This document shows, piece after piece, positions 26,235-32,930 of a stretch of 48,565 nt of DNA. The stretch is from a virus. Each line of letters opens with the position of its first letter. Within the stretch, counting starts at the first letter, position 1. The notes under the pieces were generated by a model, which worked only from the letters and a program-made list of their open reading frames with translations, ran no database searches and was not told the DNA's origin. The translations under genes and the position numbers were made by a program. Location of the stretch: IMG/VR virus record IMGVR_UViG_3300047409_000384, positions 1-48,565 of that record, one strand, 5' to 3'.

Positions 26235-26417
26235 TTATCCGAACACTTTGACGAAGGCGATGGCGGCACCGAACAGAGCCGCGCCCGCAGTCATGAACGT
26301 TAGCGCCATCTGCCATGGGGCAAACTTGATTTCCTGTCGCTTGCGATCGTGGTCGGCCAGAGCGTTGTCTATATCAGCGAGGACTGATTTCAGTAGATCG
26401 GACATAGGGGCGGTCAT
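26235..26417 (-). CDS. small C-terminal TM protein
   Basis: A 60-residue protein with a charged helical N-terminal half (DIDNALADHDRKRQ) and one TM helix near the end (LTFMTAGAALFGAAIAFVKVF). It is convergent with the endolysin and follows the next gene in the leftward direction by 12 bases. It may be a prophage membrane protein or a spanin-like part. Function unknown. Confidence 0.6.
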   Translation of the reverse strand: MTAPMSDLLKSVLADIDNALADHDRKRQEIKFAPWQMALTFMTAGAALFGAAIAFVKVFG

Positions 26418-26429
26418 AGCTTTGTTGCC

Positions 26430-27032
26430 TTACAAAATATTAGAGAGGGGCTTACCGACTTTCGCCTGTACCCGAACCCTGCGGCCAGAAGTAACGATCA
26501 TCGCGCCGGCGCCCATCATGGCAATGCCGAGCACGAGCGCGACAAGCGTCGGCAGCAGTGACGGTGGGTGGCGGCGGTCCATGGCGGCCGGCCCGATCTG
26601 GCCGTCGTCGATGGGGACATCGCGAGGCACAGGGCCGGTTGGTGCGACCACCGCCGCGTCCGATACTAGTCCTCGGTACAGTTCCGTCCAGTCGTTATCG
26701 GGCCAGCGTTCGCCGATCGTGACCAGCACCGCACCAGCTTCGGCCTGGGCGGGCACTGGTGCGGCCGGCGGCCGAGTGGGGCGGGTTGTAGCCTGCGCTC
26801 GATCCGCCGCAGCCTGGCGCGCCTCTGCGGGCCAGTAGAGATCGGTCTTGGCCAGGCGTCGGCGGCCTGGGTACCAGCAGCGCCGCCCGTCCACATCACG
26901 CCACGAATAGTATCCGCCGCTGCCCTTGTGCGCTGCGCACTCGATTGCGGTAGCGGCGCGGGCGGGTTCGGCACCGGCGAGCAAAGAGAGGGTCGCGGCT
27001 AGTTTGGCAATTCGCCAAATTCTCTTTTGCAT
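26430..27032 (-). CDS. secreted or membrane-anchored protein, unknown
   Basis: A 200-residue protein with a signal peptide (about 1-26) and a small domain GYYSWRDVDGRRCWYPGRR containing Cys. A Pro/Ala-rich linker and a TM helix near the C-terminus follow (LLPTLVALVLGIAMMGAGAMI). The same arrangement occurs in rhizobial genomes as an envelope protein of unknown use. In a prophage it may be a lysogenic-conversion gene. The start at 27032 overlaps the cluster of GTTTGGCA repeats of the attachment region. Confidence 0.62.
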   Translation of the reverse strand: MQKRIWRIAKLAATLSLLAGAEPARAATAIECAAHKGSGGYYSWRDVDGRRCWYPGRRRLAKTDLYWPAEARQAAADRAQATTRPTRPPAAPVPAQAEAGAVLVTIGERWPDNDWTELYRGLVSDAAVVAPTGPVPRDVPIDDGQIGPAAMDRRHPPSLLPTLVALVLGIAMMGAGAMIVTSGRRVRVQAKVGKPLSNIL

Positions 27033-27182
27033 TCTATGCGGGCCGTTACGCCGGTTTGGCAGTCTAAGCCATTGATCTTTCGCACTTATCGTAGTCCCTC
27101 CACTCCTGCCACCCCCCTAAAAAATCCCCTTATCTTCAATGACTTAACCAAAGTTTGGCAATTTTTTCCCTGGGGTTTGGCA
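27002..27182. repeat. GTTTGGCA repeats, candidate integrase arm sites/attP
   Basis: GTTTGGCA occurs four times in the same orientation, at 27002-27009, 27054-27061, 27153-27160 and 27175-27182. The first is part of the inverted repeat TTTGGC-AATTC-GCCAAA. They lie downstream of the integrase in the 27033-27440 gap, which holds no convincing gene. Short direct repeats beside an integrase are typical arm-type sites. The crossover core could not be located. Confidence 0.5.
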
Positions 27183-27440
27183 ATCCATCTGTTCACTTGC
27201 GCTGCATGTTGGTTGCCGAATTGAGCAAAGGTTGCAGAAACACATTCCGCTTCCCCGCCTTCCTGCGTATCCTCATCGGACGCTCGGCTAGGCGCCCCAT
27301 ATGCTACCGTCGCAGTCACGGGACGCAGCCTATCTGGCTCGGATGCATCGTCGAGGCCTCTTGTATTTTCGGGCGATTGCGTCGCCACTCGCCAGACCCG
27401 AAAGCTCCATAAGTTTGTCTCATGTGGTGATAGGGATCGC

Positions 27441-28505
27441 TCACTTATTCCTGCCCTTTTCGGGGAAGGCGGCGAGCGTGCGTGCCATGCCCTCGGTTGC
27501 CATGCGCGCCTTATTGGCGGCCGCAACATAGATCCTGATCTCGCGCATGTCCTTGTGGCCGCTGACCGAAGCGATGAAGTCCTCGGAGCATCCGGCCTCG
27601 GCCATGCGCCGCAGGAACGCCTTGCGCAGCCCGTGGGCGCTGCAATGGGGAAGGCCCGCCTCGTCGCACCGCTCGCGAAACCACCCACCGAAGCCCGCCG
27701 CAGTGAACGGGCGGCCATAGTCCGTGACGAGAAAAGTCTTAACCCCGATCATGGGAGTCGCGGCCAGGATATCGGCAAGGGGCATGGCGATCGGAATATC
27801 CATTTCGGTCCTGGTCTTCGATTGCGTGAAAAGGAGCCGTCCACCACGCAGCATTGGCGGACCAAGATTGACGACGTCCGACCGCCGTTGTGCCGTGTAG
27901 AGCAGAAGGGCGAGGGCGAGCCGAGCCTTGCTGCCGATCGGGTGGCGCGCCTCGTACTGGCGCAGCTCGTCCTCGGACCACGAATGGAACCCGGCCGTCG
28001 TGGTGGTTTTCAGCTTGATGCCGAGCGCCGGGTTGTCGGGGCGAAGCCCTTCCTCGACCGCGAAGCCCAGCAGCACGCGGAGCACCCGCAGCAGGTTGCG
28101 TTGAGCGGCGGGCCGGTCCGCCTTCTCTGCCAGCATCGACACGACGTGGCGCCGCTCCATAGTGGCCAAGCGCTTATCGCCATGCGGAATGCGGAAGGTC
28201 TCTAAGATGTTGCGATCAGTCTGGCGTGTGATGGGCTTGTTTTTCGTGAAAGTGTAACTCTTGTAGAATGCGACGACGGCGGCGTTAATAGTGCCTGGCA
28301 CGGTGTGCTGCGCCCCGATCTCGATCTTCGCAGCAGAGGCGGCGCCGCCTAACGCGGCTTCATAGGCGGCCATGAATTCCGGCGACCATGGCATGTTTGG
28401 CAATGGCACTCGCGGCAGGCCAGGCCGCCGCAAATAGAACCGCGGCTTGCCGAACCGATCGGCGAATCCATCAACGTATTTCGGCCACTTCACTTTTCGT
28501 CCCAC
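27441..28505 (-). CDS. int: tyrosine recombinase (integrase)
   Basis: A 354-residue integrase for insertion and excision of the prophage. Catalytic residues are visible: Arg207 (LYTAQRRSD), Lys230 (FTQSKT), His291-x-x-Arg294 (SAHGLRKAF), His317 (VSGHKD) and the nucleophile Tyr326 (IRIYV). The N-terminal part (TRQTDRNILETFRIPHGDKRL) is the core-binding helical domain. The start is GTG 28505, overlapping the upstream small gene by 16 bases, so the two are co-transcribed leftward. The attachment region is expected downstream, where short direct repeats are found. Confidence 0.94.
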   Translation of the reverse strand: MGRKVKWPKYVDGFADRFGKPRFYLRRPGLPRVPLPNMPWSPEFMAAYEAALGGAASAAKIEIGAQHTVPGTINAAVVAFYKSYTFTKNKPITRQTDRNILETFRIPHGDKRLATMERRHVVSMLAEKADRPAAQRNLLRVLRVLLGFAVEEGLRPDNPALGIKLKTTTTAGFHSWSEDELRQYEARHPIGSKARLALALLLYTAQRRSDVVNLGPPMLRGGRLLFTQSKTRTEMDIPIAMPLADILAATPMIGVKTFLVTDYGRPFTAAGFGGWFRERCDEAGLPHCSAHGLRKAFLRRMAEAGCSEDFIASVSGHKDMREIRIYVAAANKARMATEGMARTLAAFPEKGRNK

Positions 28506-28672
28506 TCATTGGTCCTTTCCGTTTCGCCCGGTTCGGCTCCGTTGCGCATGACGATGATGATCTTGCCGGTCTTGTCGATCTCGACGCGCACCACCTCGGC
28601 ACCGGCGTCACGGGCGGCTTTGAGTGCCGCCGTTACATCACGTTGACGAAATGTGCATTCGCCGCGGGCCAT
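28490..28672 (-). CDS. small gene directly upstream of the integrase
   Basis: A 60-residue protein, FRQRDVTAALKAARDAGAEV then RVEIDKTGKIIIVMRNG. Small proteins with this pattern often stand before integrases in rhizobial prophages and may be directionality or DNA-binding factors, though this is not established. Its end overlaps the integrase start. A palindrome 28-44 bases upstream of its start could be its operator. Confidence 0.7.
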   Translation of the reverse strand: MARGECTFRQRDVTAALKAARDAGAEVVRVEIDKTGKIIIVMRNGAEPGETERTNEWDEK

Positions 28673-28685
28673 TAGTCACAATTTC

Positions 28686-29207
28686 CTAATATGACGCAAA
28701 CTTGGACACGTCCAATTTCTCCGATACGGGCAAATTGTTGACTCGCGCCACCGCATGCAGCCGGAAGCCCTGATCGCGCAATTGCGCCTCGATGGCGGCT
28801 AAGTGCCCGCAGAACGGCGAGCGGCCGGCGTCAAGCATCGCCTCGAGTTTCCGCATGCCAGTGAACATCGTCGAGTGGTCGCGGTGATGTGCGCGCGCGA
28901 TGCCGGCACACGACATCCAGACATAGGTTGCGCATAATTTCATGCTGATCCAGCGCGCAATCGTGAGCCGTGTTCCTCGCACCGGGCTGATCAGCTCATC
29001 GACGCTGACCTCGAACCGCGCTGCGACCAATTGTTGGATTTCATAGATGCGTGGACGGCGCTTTTTGTTGGCAAAGAGCCCGCCGATCGGGGCGCATCGC
29101 TTCGGGCATTGCCCATCGGCGTCCGCGACGCAATCGCCGCGCCATAGGCCGCAGCGGCAATAGTCTTCCTCGGTGCGGTCGGTCGTTTTCCAGTGATCGT
29201 AGGTCAT
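28686..29207 (-). CDS. DnaA domain IV protein with a Cys-rich N-terminus
   Basis: A 173-residue protein. Residues about 55-125 match the DNA-binding domain IV of the replication initiator DnaA: YEIQQLVAARFEVSVDEL, LTIARWISMKL and the signature RDHST at 109-113. The first 40 residues hold five Cys (17, 19, 26, 34, 38), suggesting a metal site. The AAA+ ATPase part of DnaA is missing. It could bind host-type DnaA boxes to recruit or block initiation, or act at the phage origin. It is the last gene of the leftward recombination cluster, and a GCCNN array starts 16 bases upstream of its ATG. Confidence 0.85.
   Translation of the reverse strand: MTYDHWKTTDRTEEDYCRCGLWRGDCVADADGQCPKRCAPIGGLFANKKRRPRIYEIQQLVAARFEVSVDELISPVRGTRLTIARWISMKLCATYVWMSCAGIARAHHRDHSTMFTGMRKLEAMLDAGRSPFCGHLAAIEAQLRDQGFRLHAVARVNNLPVSEKLDVSKFASY
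28701..28716. promoter_or_regulatory. palindrome shared with the site at 43.7 kb
   Basis: CTTGGACACGTCCAAT is a near-perfect palindrome and matches the site at 43717-43732 in 14 of 16 bases. It lies upstream of the small gene and integrase, inside the last codons of the DnaA-domain gene. A shared operator for a phage or host regulator is likely. Confidence 0.5.
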
Positions 29208-29223
29208 GGATAATCTAACCCTC

Positions 29224-29343
29224 GCCTAGCCTCGCCAAGCCACGCCATGCCCAGCCTTGCCTTGCCTTGCCGGGCCACGCCCCGCCTAGCCACGCCGCGC
29301 CTTGCCCGGCCAGGCCCTGCCGCGCCGAGCCCTGCCGCGCCGT
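29224..29343. repeat. GCCNN array 1 (24 units)
   Basis: Twenty-four consecutive pentamers GCC+NN in perfect 5-bp register (120 bp). GCC is fixed and NN varies over most dinucleotides. It occupies nearly the whole space between a terminator-like hairpin and the DnaA-domain gene, so any leader of that gene runs through it. Confidence 0.9.
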
Positions 29344-29344
29344 G

Positions 29345-29386
29345 AAGAAAACCCGCCGAGCGATGCGGCATTGAGAACTCGGCGGG
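29345..29386 (-). terminator. intrinsic terminator after the PEP-CTERM-like gene
   Basis: On the minus strand CCCGCCGAG pairs with CTCGGCGGG (29378-29386 and 29352-29360, 17-base loop) and is followed by TTTTCTTC. This is a good Rho-independent terminator for leftward transcripts, placed 43 bases after the stop of the secreted-protein gene and just before array 1. Confidence 0.75.
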
Positions 29387-29429
29387 CTGTTTGCCGGCAG
29401 GCGGGGCAGGTGCCTACCGGCTCACTTCG

Positions 29430-30125
29430 TTAGGCGGTTGTCGTGTTGCGCCGCCGGCGCCGCCAGCCAAGGCCGAGCAGGCCAAAGCAGGCCGCGATCA
29501 GTCCGGGCAGTCCGGCGCCTGCGATGGGTCCTGGTACTGCGTTGACAGCGAACCCAAGCGCCTGGTTTGGCGCATTCACCGCGTCGGTCAGGACAGTGAG
29601 CGTGCAGGTCGGGCAATCGATCGATCCGCCAGGTGCGCTGTCGGCGAGCTCGAGGTTCATGCGGTTGAGCAGCGCGGTGGGCAGATTAGCGAACACGATC
29701 GCCGCGCCATACTCCACGCGCCAGATGGCGAGCTGCGTTGCCGCGTCGTCCTGGTTGGCGTCGAGACCGCCCAGCGTCAGGCCACGCAGCATCAGGCTTG
29801 CAATCTGCCGCAGCTGCCCACCATCAAAGCCGCCGGGAGGAAGCCCTGGGAAAGTCTGCCCAGCGCCGAGTTGATGCAGTTGGAACGTGTAGGGTACAGT
29901 CAACAAATCATTCACGTCCAGGCACCAGACCAACAGATCGGCGGTGGGATTGTTCTGGTGCAGGTTGATCTCACCCGCCCGCACGGTTTCAGTCAGCGCA
30001 CCGAGCGTGATGGTGACGTCCTGAAACCCGTTCGGCTGAGTGAACGAATCGGCCCGGAACGTGTCGGCCAAGGCAGGAGTGGCCAGGGCCGCGAAGGCGC
30101 TTGCTAGTAGCAAAAGCTTTCTCAT
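29430..30125 (-). CDS. secreted protein with PEP-CTERM-like sorting signal
   Basis: A 231-residue protein with an N-terminal signal peptide (MRKLLLLASAFAALATPALA) and a C-terminal VPGPIAGAGLPGLI, a hydrophobic helix and an Arg cluster. This is the order of PEP-CTERM-type sorting tails, recognised by exosortase-like proteases. The middle part (DVTITLGALTETVRAGEINL) is beta-rich and extracellular-like. Such tails occur on host surface proteins, so the phage gene would use host sorting machinery. The start at 30125 has GAGGAAC upstream. An open extension through array 2 to 30353 is in frame but unlikely to be used. It is followed by a strong terminator. Confidence 0.78.
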   Translation of the reverse strand: MRKLLLLASAFAALATPALADTFRADSFTQPNGFQDVTITLGALTETVRAGEINLHQNNPTADLLVWCLDVNDLLTVPYTFQLHQLGAGQTFPGLPPGGFDGGQLRQIASLMLRGLTLGGLDANQDDAATQLAIWRVEYGAAIVFANLPTALLNRMNLELADSAPGGSIDCPTCTLTVLTDAVNAPNQALGFAVNAVPGPIAGAGLPGLIAACFGLLGLGWRRRRRNTTTA

Positions 30126-30249
30126 TTGCTGTTCCTCATCATCATGAAGGTTGAAGTTTAGTTTAGGTGGGCATTCCGTCTTACATGCCTTCGGCCTCTC
30201 TTCCGGTTTCAACTGCGCATCGCAACTTTTGAAAACTGATAAAAACAAT

Positions 30250-30341
30250 CCTTGCCTTGCCTCGCCTTGCCCAGCCGTGCCGTGCCGTGCCTCGCCGCGC
30301 CGGGCCCCGCCCTGCCGAGCCGTGCCTCGCCGCGCCGTGCC
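30250..30341. repeat. GCCNN array 2 (about 18 units)
   Basis: CCTT followed by seventeen GCCNN units and a final GCC, all in register. It begins 8 bases after the stop of the 122-residue gene (leftward) and lies 124 bases before the secreted-protein start. Its first 30 bases (plus strand) are identical to those of array 3. Confidence 0.9.
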
Positions 30342-30349
30342 AAGAAAAT

Positions 30350-30718
30350 TCATGTCTGTACTTGCAGGTCGCCATGCGCGGCTTTCATCTCGGACATCGC
30401 ATCCCGAATCTGCTGCGCGAGCGCCGCGGCACGAGCGCCGGTGTTGATGCCTACGCGCAGCGTCTCGCGAATGCGCGCCAGGTCTGCGACGAGCACATTG
30501 TCTAGGAGTTGTGCCTCGGCGATCAGCTCACGGATGACCGCGCATTGCATCCCGATCGCTTTCTCGGCGACCTCTTCGAGATGCGCGAGAACCTTCGCGG
30601 TTGAGGCCGTCTGCGCGGGCTGCGCTGGTTCGGCGCCGTCGTTGCTCTTGCTCGTGATTTCGTTGAGCCTCTTAATCAGCTCGTCCGGATCGGTGGTGTT
30701 GTCGTTCCACTGTTGCAT
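30350..30718 (-). CDS. helical protein downstream of RecT
   Basis: A 122-residue, almost fully helical protein (EEVAEKAIGMQCAVIRELIAEAQLLDNVLVADLARIRETL). It starts 12 bases after the RecT stop, with GGGAG upstream, so it is co-translated with RecT. It may be a coiled-coil partner of the recombination proteins. No family was recognised. Confidence 0.65.
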   Translation of the reverse strand: MQQWNDNTTDPDELIKRLNEITSKSNDGAEPAQPAQTASTAKVLAHLEEVAEKAIGMQCAVIRELIAEAQLLDNVLVADLARIRETLRVGINTGARAAALAQQIRDAMSEMKAAHGDLQVQT

Positions 30719-30730
30719 TTCAGTCTCCCT

Positions 30731-31894
30731 TCAGCCTACGTCCAAAGCCTTGCATTTCTCGGCTATCCATCCGTTGATCTCTTCGAAGGCATCGCGCCTC
30801 ACGCCGGCCGAGTTGCGCAACTTGCGTTGCACGTCCGAGCGAAACCAGCGTTCCAATTCATCGGCAGACGTCGCCTCGTCGACAATCACGCGCGCATAGG
30901 CGCGGTATTCATCTTCGCTCTTGGAAACAGCCGACGACGGCACCTGCGACTCGTGACCAGAAGCAGGCGCCGCCGCCGGTGCCTCGCCAGCGTCCGCACC
31001 TACGATCGTGCGATGCGGTTGGTCATCGGTTTTGGACGCTGGGGAAGCTCGGGGAGTTCGGGGCGTTCGTGCTGCGGGTGCCGCTGCCTCTTGCGGCGCG
31101 CCGCCTTCCGCAAACCAATCAAGCGCCGCAGCTGCCGAGCCAGGCCGCTCGACCTTACGGCCTTCCTCGCGCGCGCGGTCGAAATCGTACAAGGCGTCGT
31201 CGCGGTGCATGAGGCGGTCGAGGTCGGTCGACATCGGCAGCTGTTTTGAGTGCAGCCGCGCCACGGTCTTTCGCGCCATCTCGGGATAAAATACCGGGTC
31301 GGCCCATGGTCCCTTCTGCGCTTTGCTCTTACGCCTAATGTCCTCGATCTGGTCGGCGTTCATGATTTCGCGCGAGACAGTGCCGTCCGGATAGGTCGCG
31401 ATCGAATAGGCCGCGATCACCTTGCGACTGCGGCCGCCGCTCATTGCCGGCTTGTGATGGATGTAGGGCTCGTCGCCGAGCCGATAGTCGAACTCGTCGC
31501 CCTGCTGCACCACCTGCACATTCCAATCCGAGAGCGCACCCGCGTTGCGGACCTTTTTGCGAATGCCGGCAATCATCGGCAAATACTGCGCCGTGTCGGC
31601 CGAAGCCCTGCCCTCCTCGTTGACGCCGTAGGGCACGATCGCGGCCTCGCGACCGTCTGGCAGCAATCCATCCTGCGCGCATTTCATCAGCGCATTGAAC
31701 AAACTTTGCCGGTCGCAACGCAGCAGCTTTGGATTGGCTTGGACGGCCGTCATCACCACGCGCGAGAAACGTGCGACCGGGATATGCGGCGGCAATGCCG
31801 TGGTGAACTGCGACTCCATCGCGGTGAGGTCGCCGCGCAGTTGCTTGATCGCGGTCGGCAGTTGCACCTCCTCGGTGCGGGCCAGTGCTGTCAT
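30731..31894 (-). CDS. recT: RecT-family single-strand annealing protein
   Basis: A 387-residue RecT. Conserved stretches are PKLLRCDRQSLFNALMKCAQDGLLPDGREAAIVPYG, LPMIAGIRKKVRNAG, DEPYIHHKPA and KGPWADPVFYPEMARKTVARL. It would anneal strands resected by the YqaJ exonuclease two genes upstream. After residue ~260 a long Pro/Ala-rich linker leads to a helical C-terminal region (EYRAYARVIVDEATSADELERWF) that may bind partners. ATG 31894 is preferred because GGAGG stands 7 bases before it; an in-frame ATG lies at 31909. Array 3 ends close upstream. Confidence 0.92.
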   Translation of the reverse strand: MTALARTEEVQLPTAIKQLRGDLTAMESQFTTALPPHIPVARFSRVVMTAVQANPKLLRCDRQSLFNALMKCAQDGLLPDGREAAIVPYGVNEEGRASADTAQYLPMIAGIRKKVRNAGALSDWNVQVVQQGDEFDYRLGDEPYIHHKPAMSGGRSRKVIAAYSIATYPDGTVSREIMNADQIEDIRRKSKAQKGPWADPVFYPEMARKTVARLHSKQLPMSTDLDRLMHRDDALYDFDRAREEGRKVERPGSAAAALDWFAEGGAPQEAAAPAARTPRTPRASPASKTDDQPHRTIVGADAGEAPAAAPASGHESQVPSSAVSKSEDEYRAYARVIVDEATSADELERWFRSDVQRKLRNSAGVRRDAFEEINGWIAEKCKALDVG

Positions 31895-31919
31895 TTGCAC
31901 GTCCTCCATTTAAAGAAAT

Positions 31920-32023
31920 CCTTGCCTTGCCTCGCCTTGCCCAGCCTCGCCATGCCTCGCCTTGCCTTGCCTTGCCGTGCCTTGCCATGCCCCGCCGCGC
32001 CCTGCCGCGCCGTGCCGCGCCTC
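31920..32023. repeat. GCCNN array 3 (about 20 units)
   Basis: CCTT plus twenty GCCNN units in exact register, followed by a near-unit GAC. It fills the gap between the stop of the 209-residue gene (32031) and the RecT start region, leaving 7 and about 10 bases on the two sides. Confidence 0.9.
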
Positions 32024-32030
32024 GACAAAG

Positions 32031-32660
32031 TCATTCCCACCTCGTGACCGAAAATTTCCCAAACACTCCTCTGAACGTGCCAAGCCCAAGCGCGCGGCCG
32101 CCTTCCTCGATGAGGTTGAGAATGTCCTGCTCCTTGATCTCGCGGTTCGGGAAAATGTCCATCGTCAGATCGAGCGACCAATCGAGCGGCAGCACCGGCC
32201 GCACTTTCGGATTCGGAATGCCCTTGTCGAGGCGCGCCACGTGTCGGGTGATGTAGACGCCGCTCTGCGGATCAACGTCGCCGTCAAATTTGCCGAGCAC
32301 GATCGGCTTGCCGCCGCGCAAGAATGGAATGAACGACTCGCGGATGCTGAGAAACGAGAGCATCGCGTTGGCGATATCCTTGTATTTGCGTTTGTCACGG
32401 AGTCGCTTGGGCGCAGAATTGGTGTTGTGCGCCGAAAGAAAGCTCATGATATTGATCGAAGGGAGACCAATAACGCGAGAATCTCCAGGTTCCAGATACA
32501 ACTTTTGATGCGGCTCCAATCGAGTGTTGTTGTCGCCGGGATAGCGATCGAACATCACGTCCGTAAGGCCCTGGAAAGTAACCTTCTTCGTGATCGTATC
32601 TGTGATCCGTGCAATTCGAACAGGCGGGGATTTGTCTTTGTTTGTTTTGTCGAGCACCAC
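32031..32660 (-). CDS. conserved recombination-module protein, possibly RAMP-like
   Basis: A 209-residue protein placed between the exonuclease and RecT. It starts at GTG 32660 with AGGAG upstream. Beta-strand/helix alternation is seen (YITRHVARL, VLPLDWSLDLTMDI), then a C-terminal ILNLIEEGGRALGLGTFRGVFGKF. This Gly-rich ending, aG..lGiG..R...fGrF, recalls the RAMP (Cas7-like) fold, and similar proteins sit beside phage annealing proteins. That likeness is only a pattern match. A role in binding single-stranded nucleic acid during recombination is a reasonable guess. Confidence 0.68.
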   Translation of the reverse strand: MVLDKTNKDKSPPVRIARITDTITKKVTFQGLTDVMFDRYPGDNNTRLEPHQKLYLEPGDSRVIGLPSINIMSFLSAHNTNSAPKRLRDKRKYKDIANAMLSFLSIRESFIPFLRGGKPIVLGKFDGDVDPQSGVYITRHVARLDKGIPNPKVRPVLPLDWSLDLTMDIFPNREIKEQDILNLIEEGGRALGLGTFRGVFGKFSVTRWE

Positions 32661-32698
32661 ACTTCTCCTTCTGTTGTTGCCTAGCCATGAATTTTAGA

Positions 32699-32930
32699 CC
32701 TTGCCTTGCCTTGCCTCGCCTTGCCTCGCCTTGCCTCGCCTTGCCTCGCCAGGCCGCGCCCAGCCATGCCTTGCCTTGCCCTGCCGCGCCCGGCCCCGCC
32801 TTGCCGAGCCAGGCCATGCCATGCCCGGCCCAGCCGGGCCGCGCCACGCCCCGCCATGCCCTGCCGTGCCCAGCCCAGCCCTGCCATGGCTGGCCGAGCC
32901 ACGCCGAGCCGCGCCGCGCCTAGCCACGCC
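32699..32930. repeat. GCCNN array 4 (about 46 units)
   Basis: CCTT plus forty-five units and a final GCC, 5-bp register unbroken over about 230 bp. A single unit deviates (GGCTG at 32888). It starts in the last codons of the exonuclease gene, whose TAG stop is part of a TAGGC unit on the minus strand, and ends 38 bases before the start of the next gene. Confidence 0.92.

Noticed and set aside
27086-27412. ORFs on both strands in the gap after the integrase
   Set aside because: They overlap the integrase in another frame or have poor codon patterns and no ribosome sites; the gap is better read as the attachment region.
29205-29216. DnaA box-like TTATCCATG at the DnaA-domain gene start
   Set aside because: Only 7 of 9 bases agree with TTATNCACA and no second box stands nearby.
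30126-30353. N-terminal extension of the PEP-CTERM-like protein through array 2
   Set aside because: In frame and open, but it would bury the clear signal peptide; the ATG at 30125 has a good ribosome site.
29224-32930. CRISPR arrays
   Set aside because: Units are 5 bp, contiguous and degenerate; there are no unique spacers, no long constant repeats and no cas genes.
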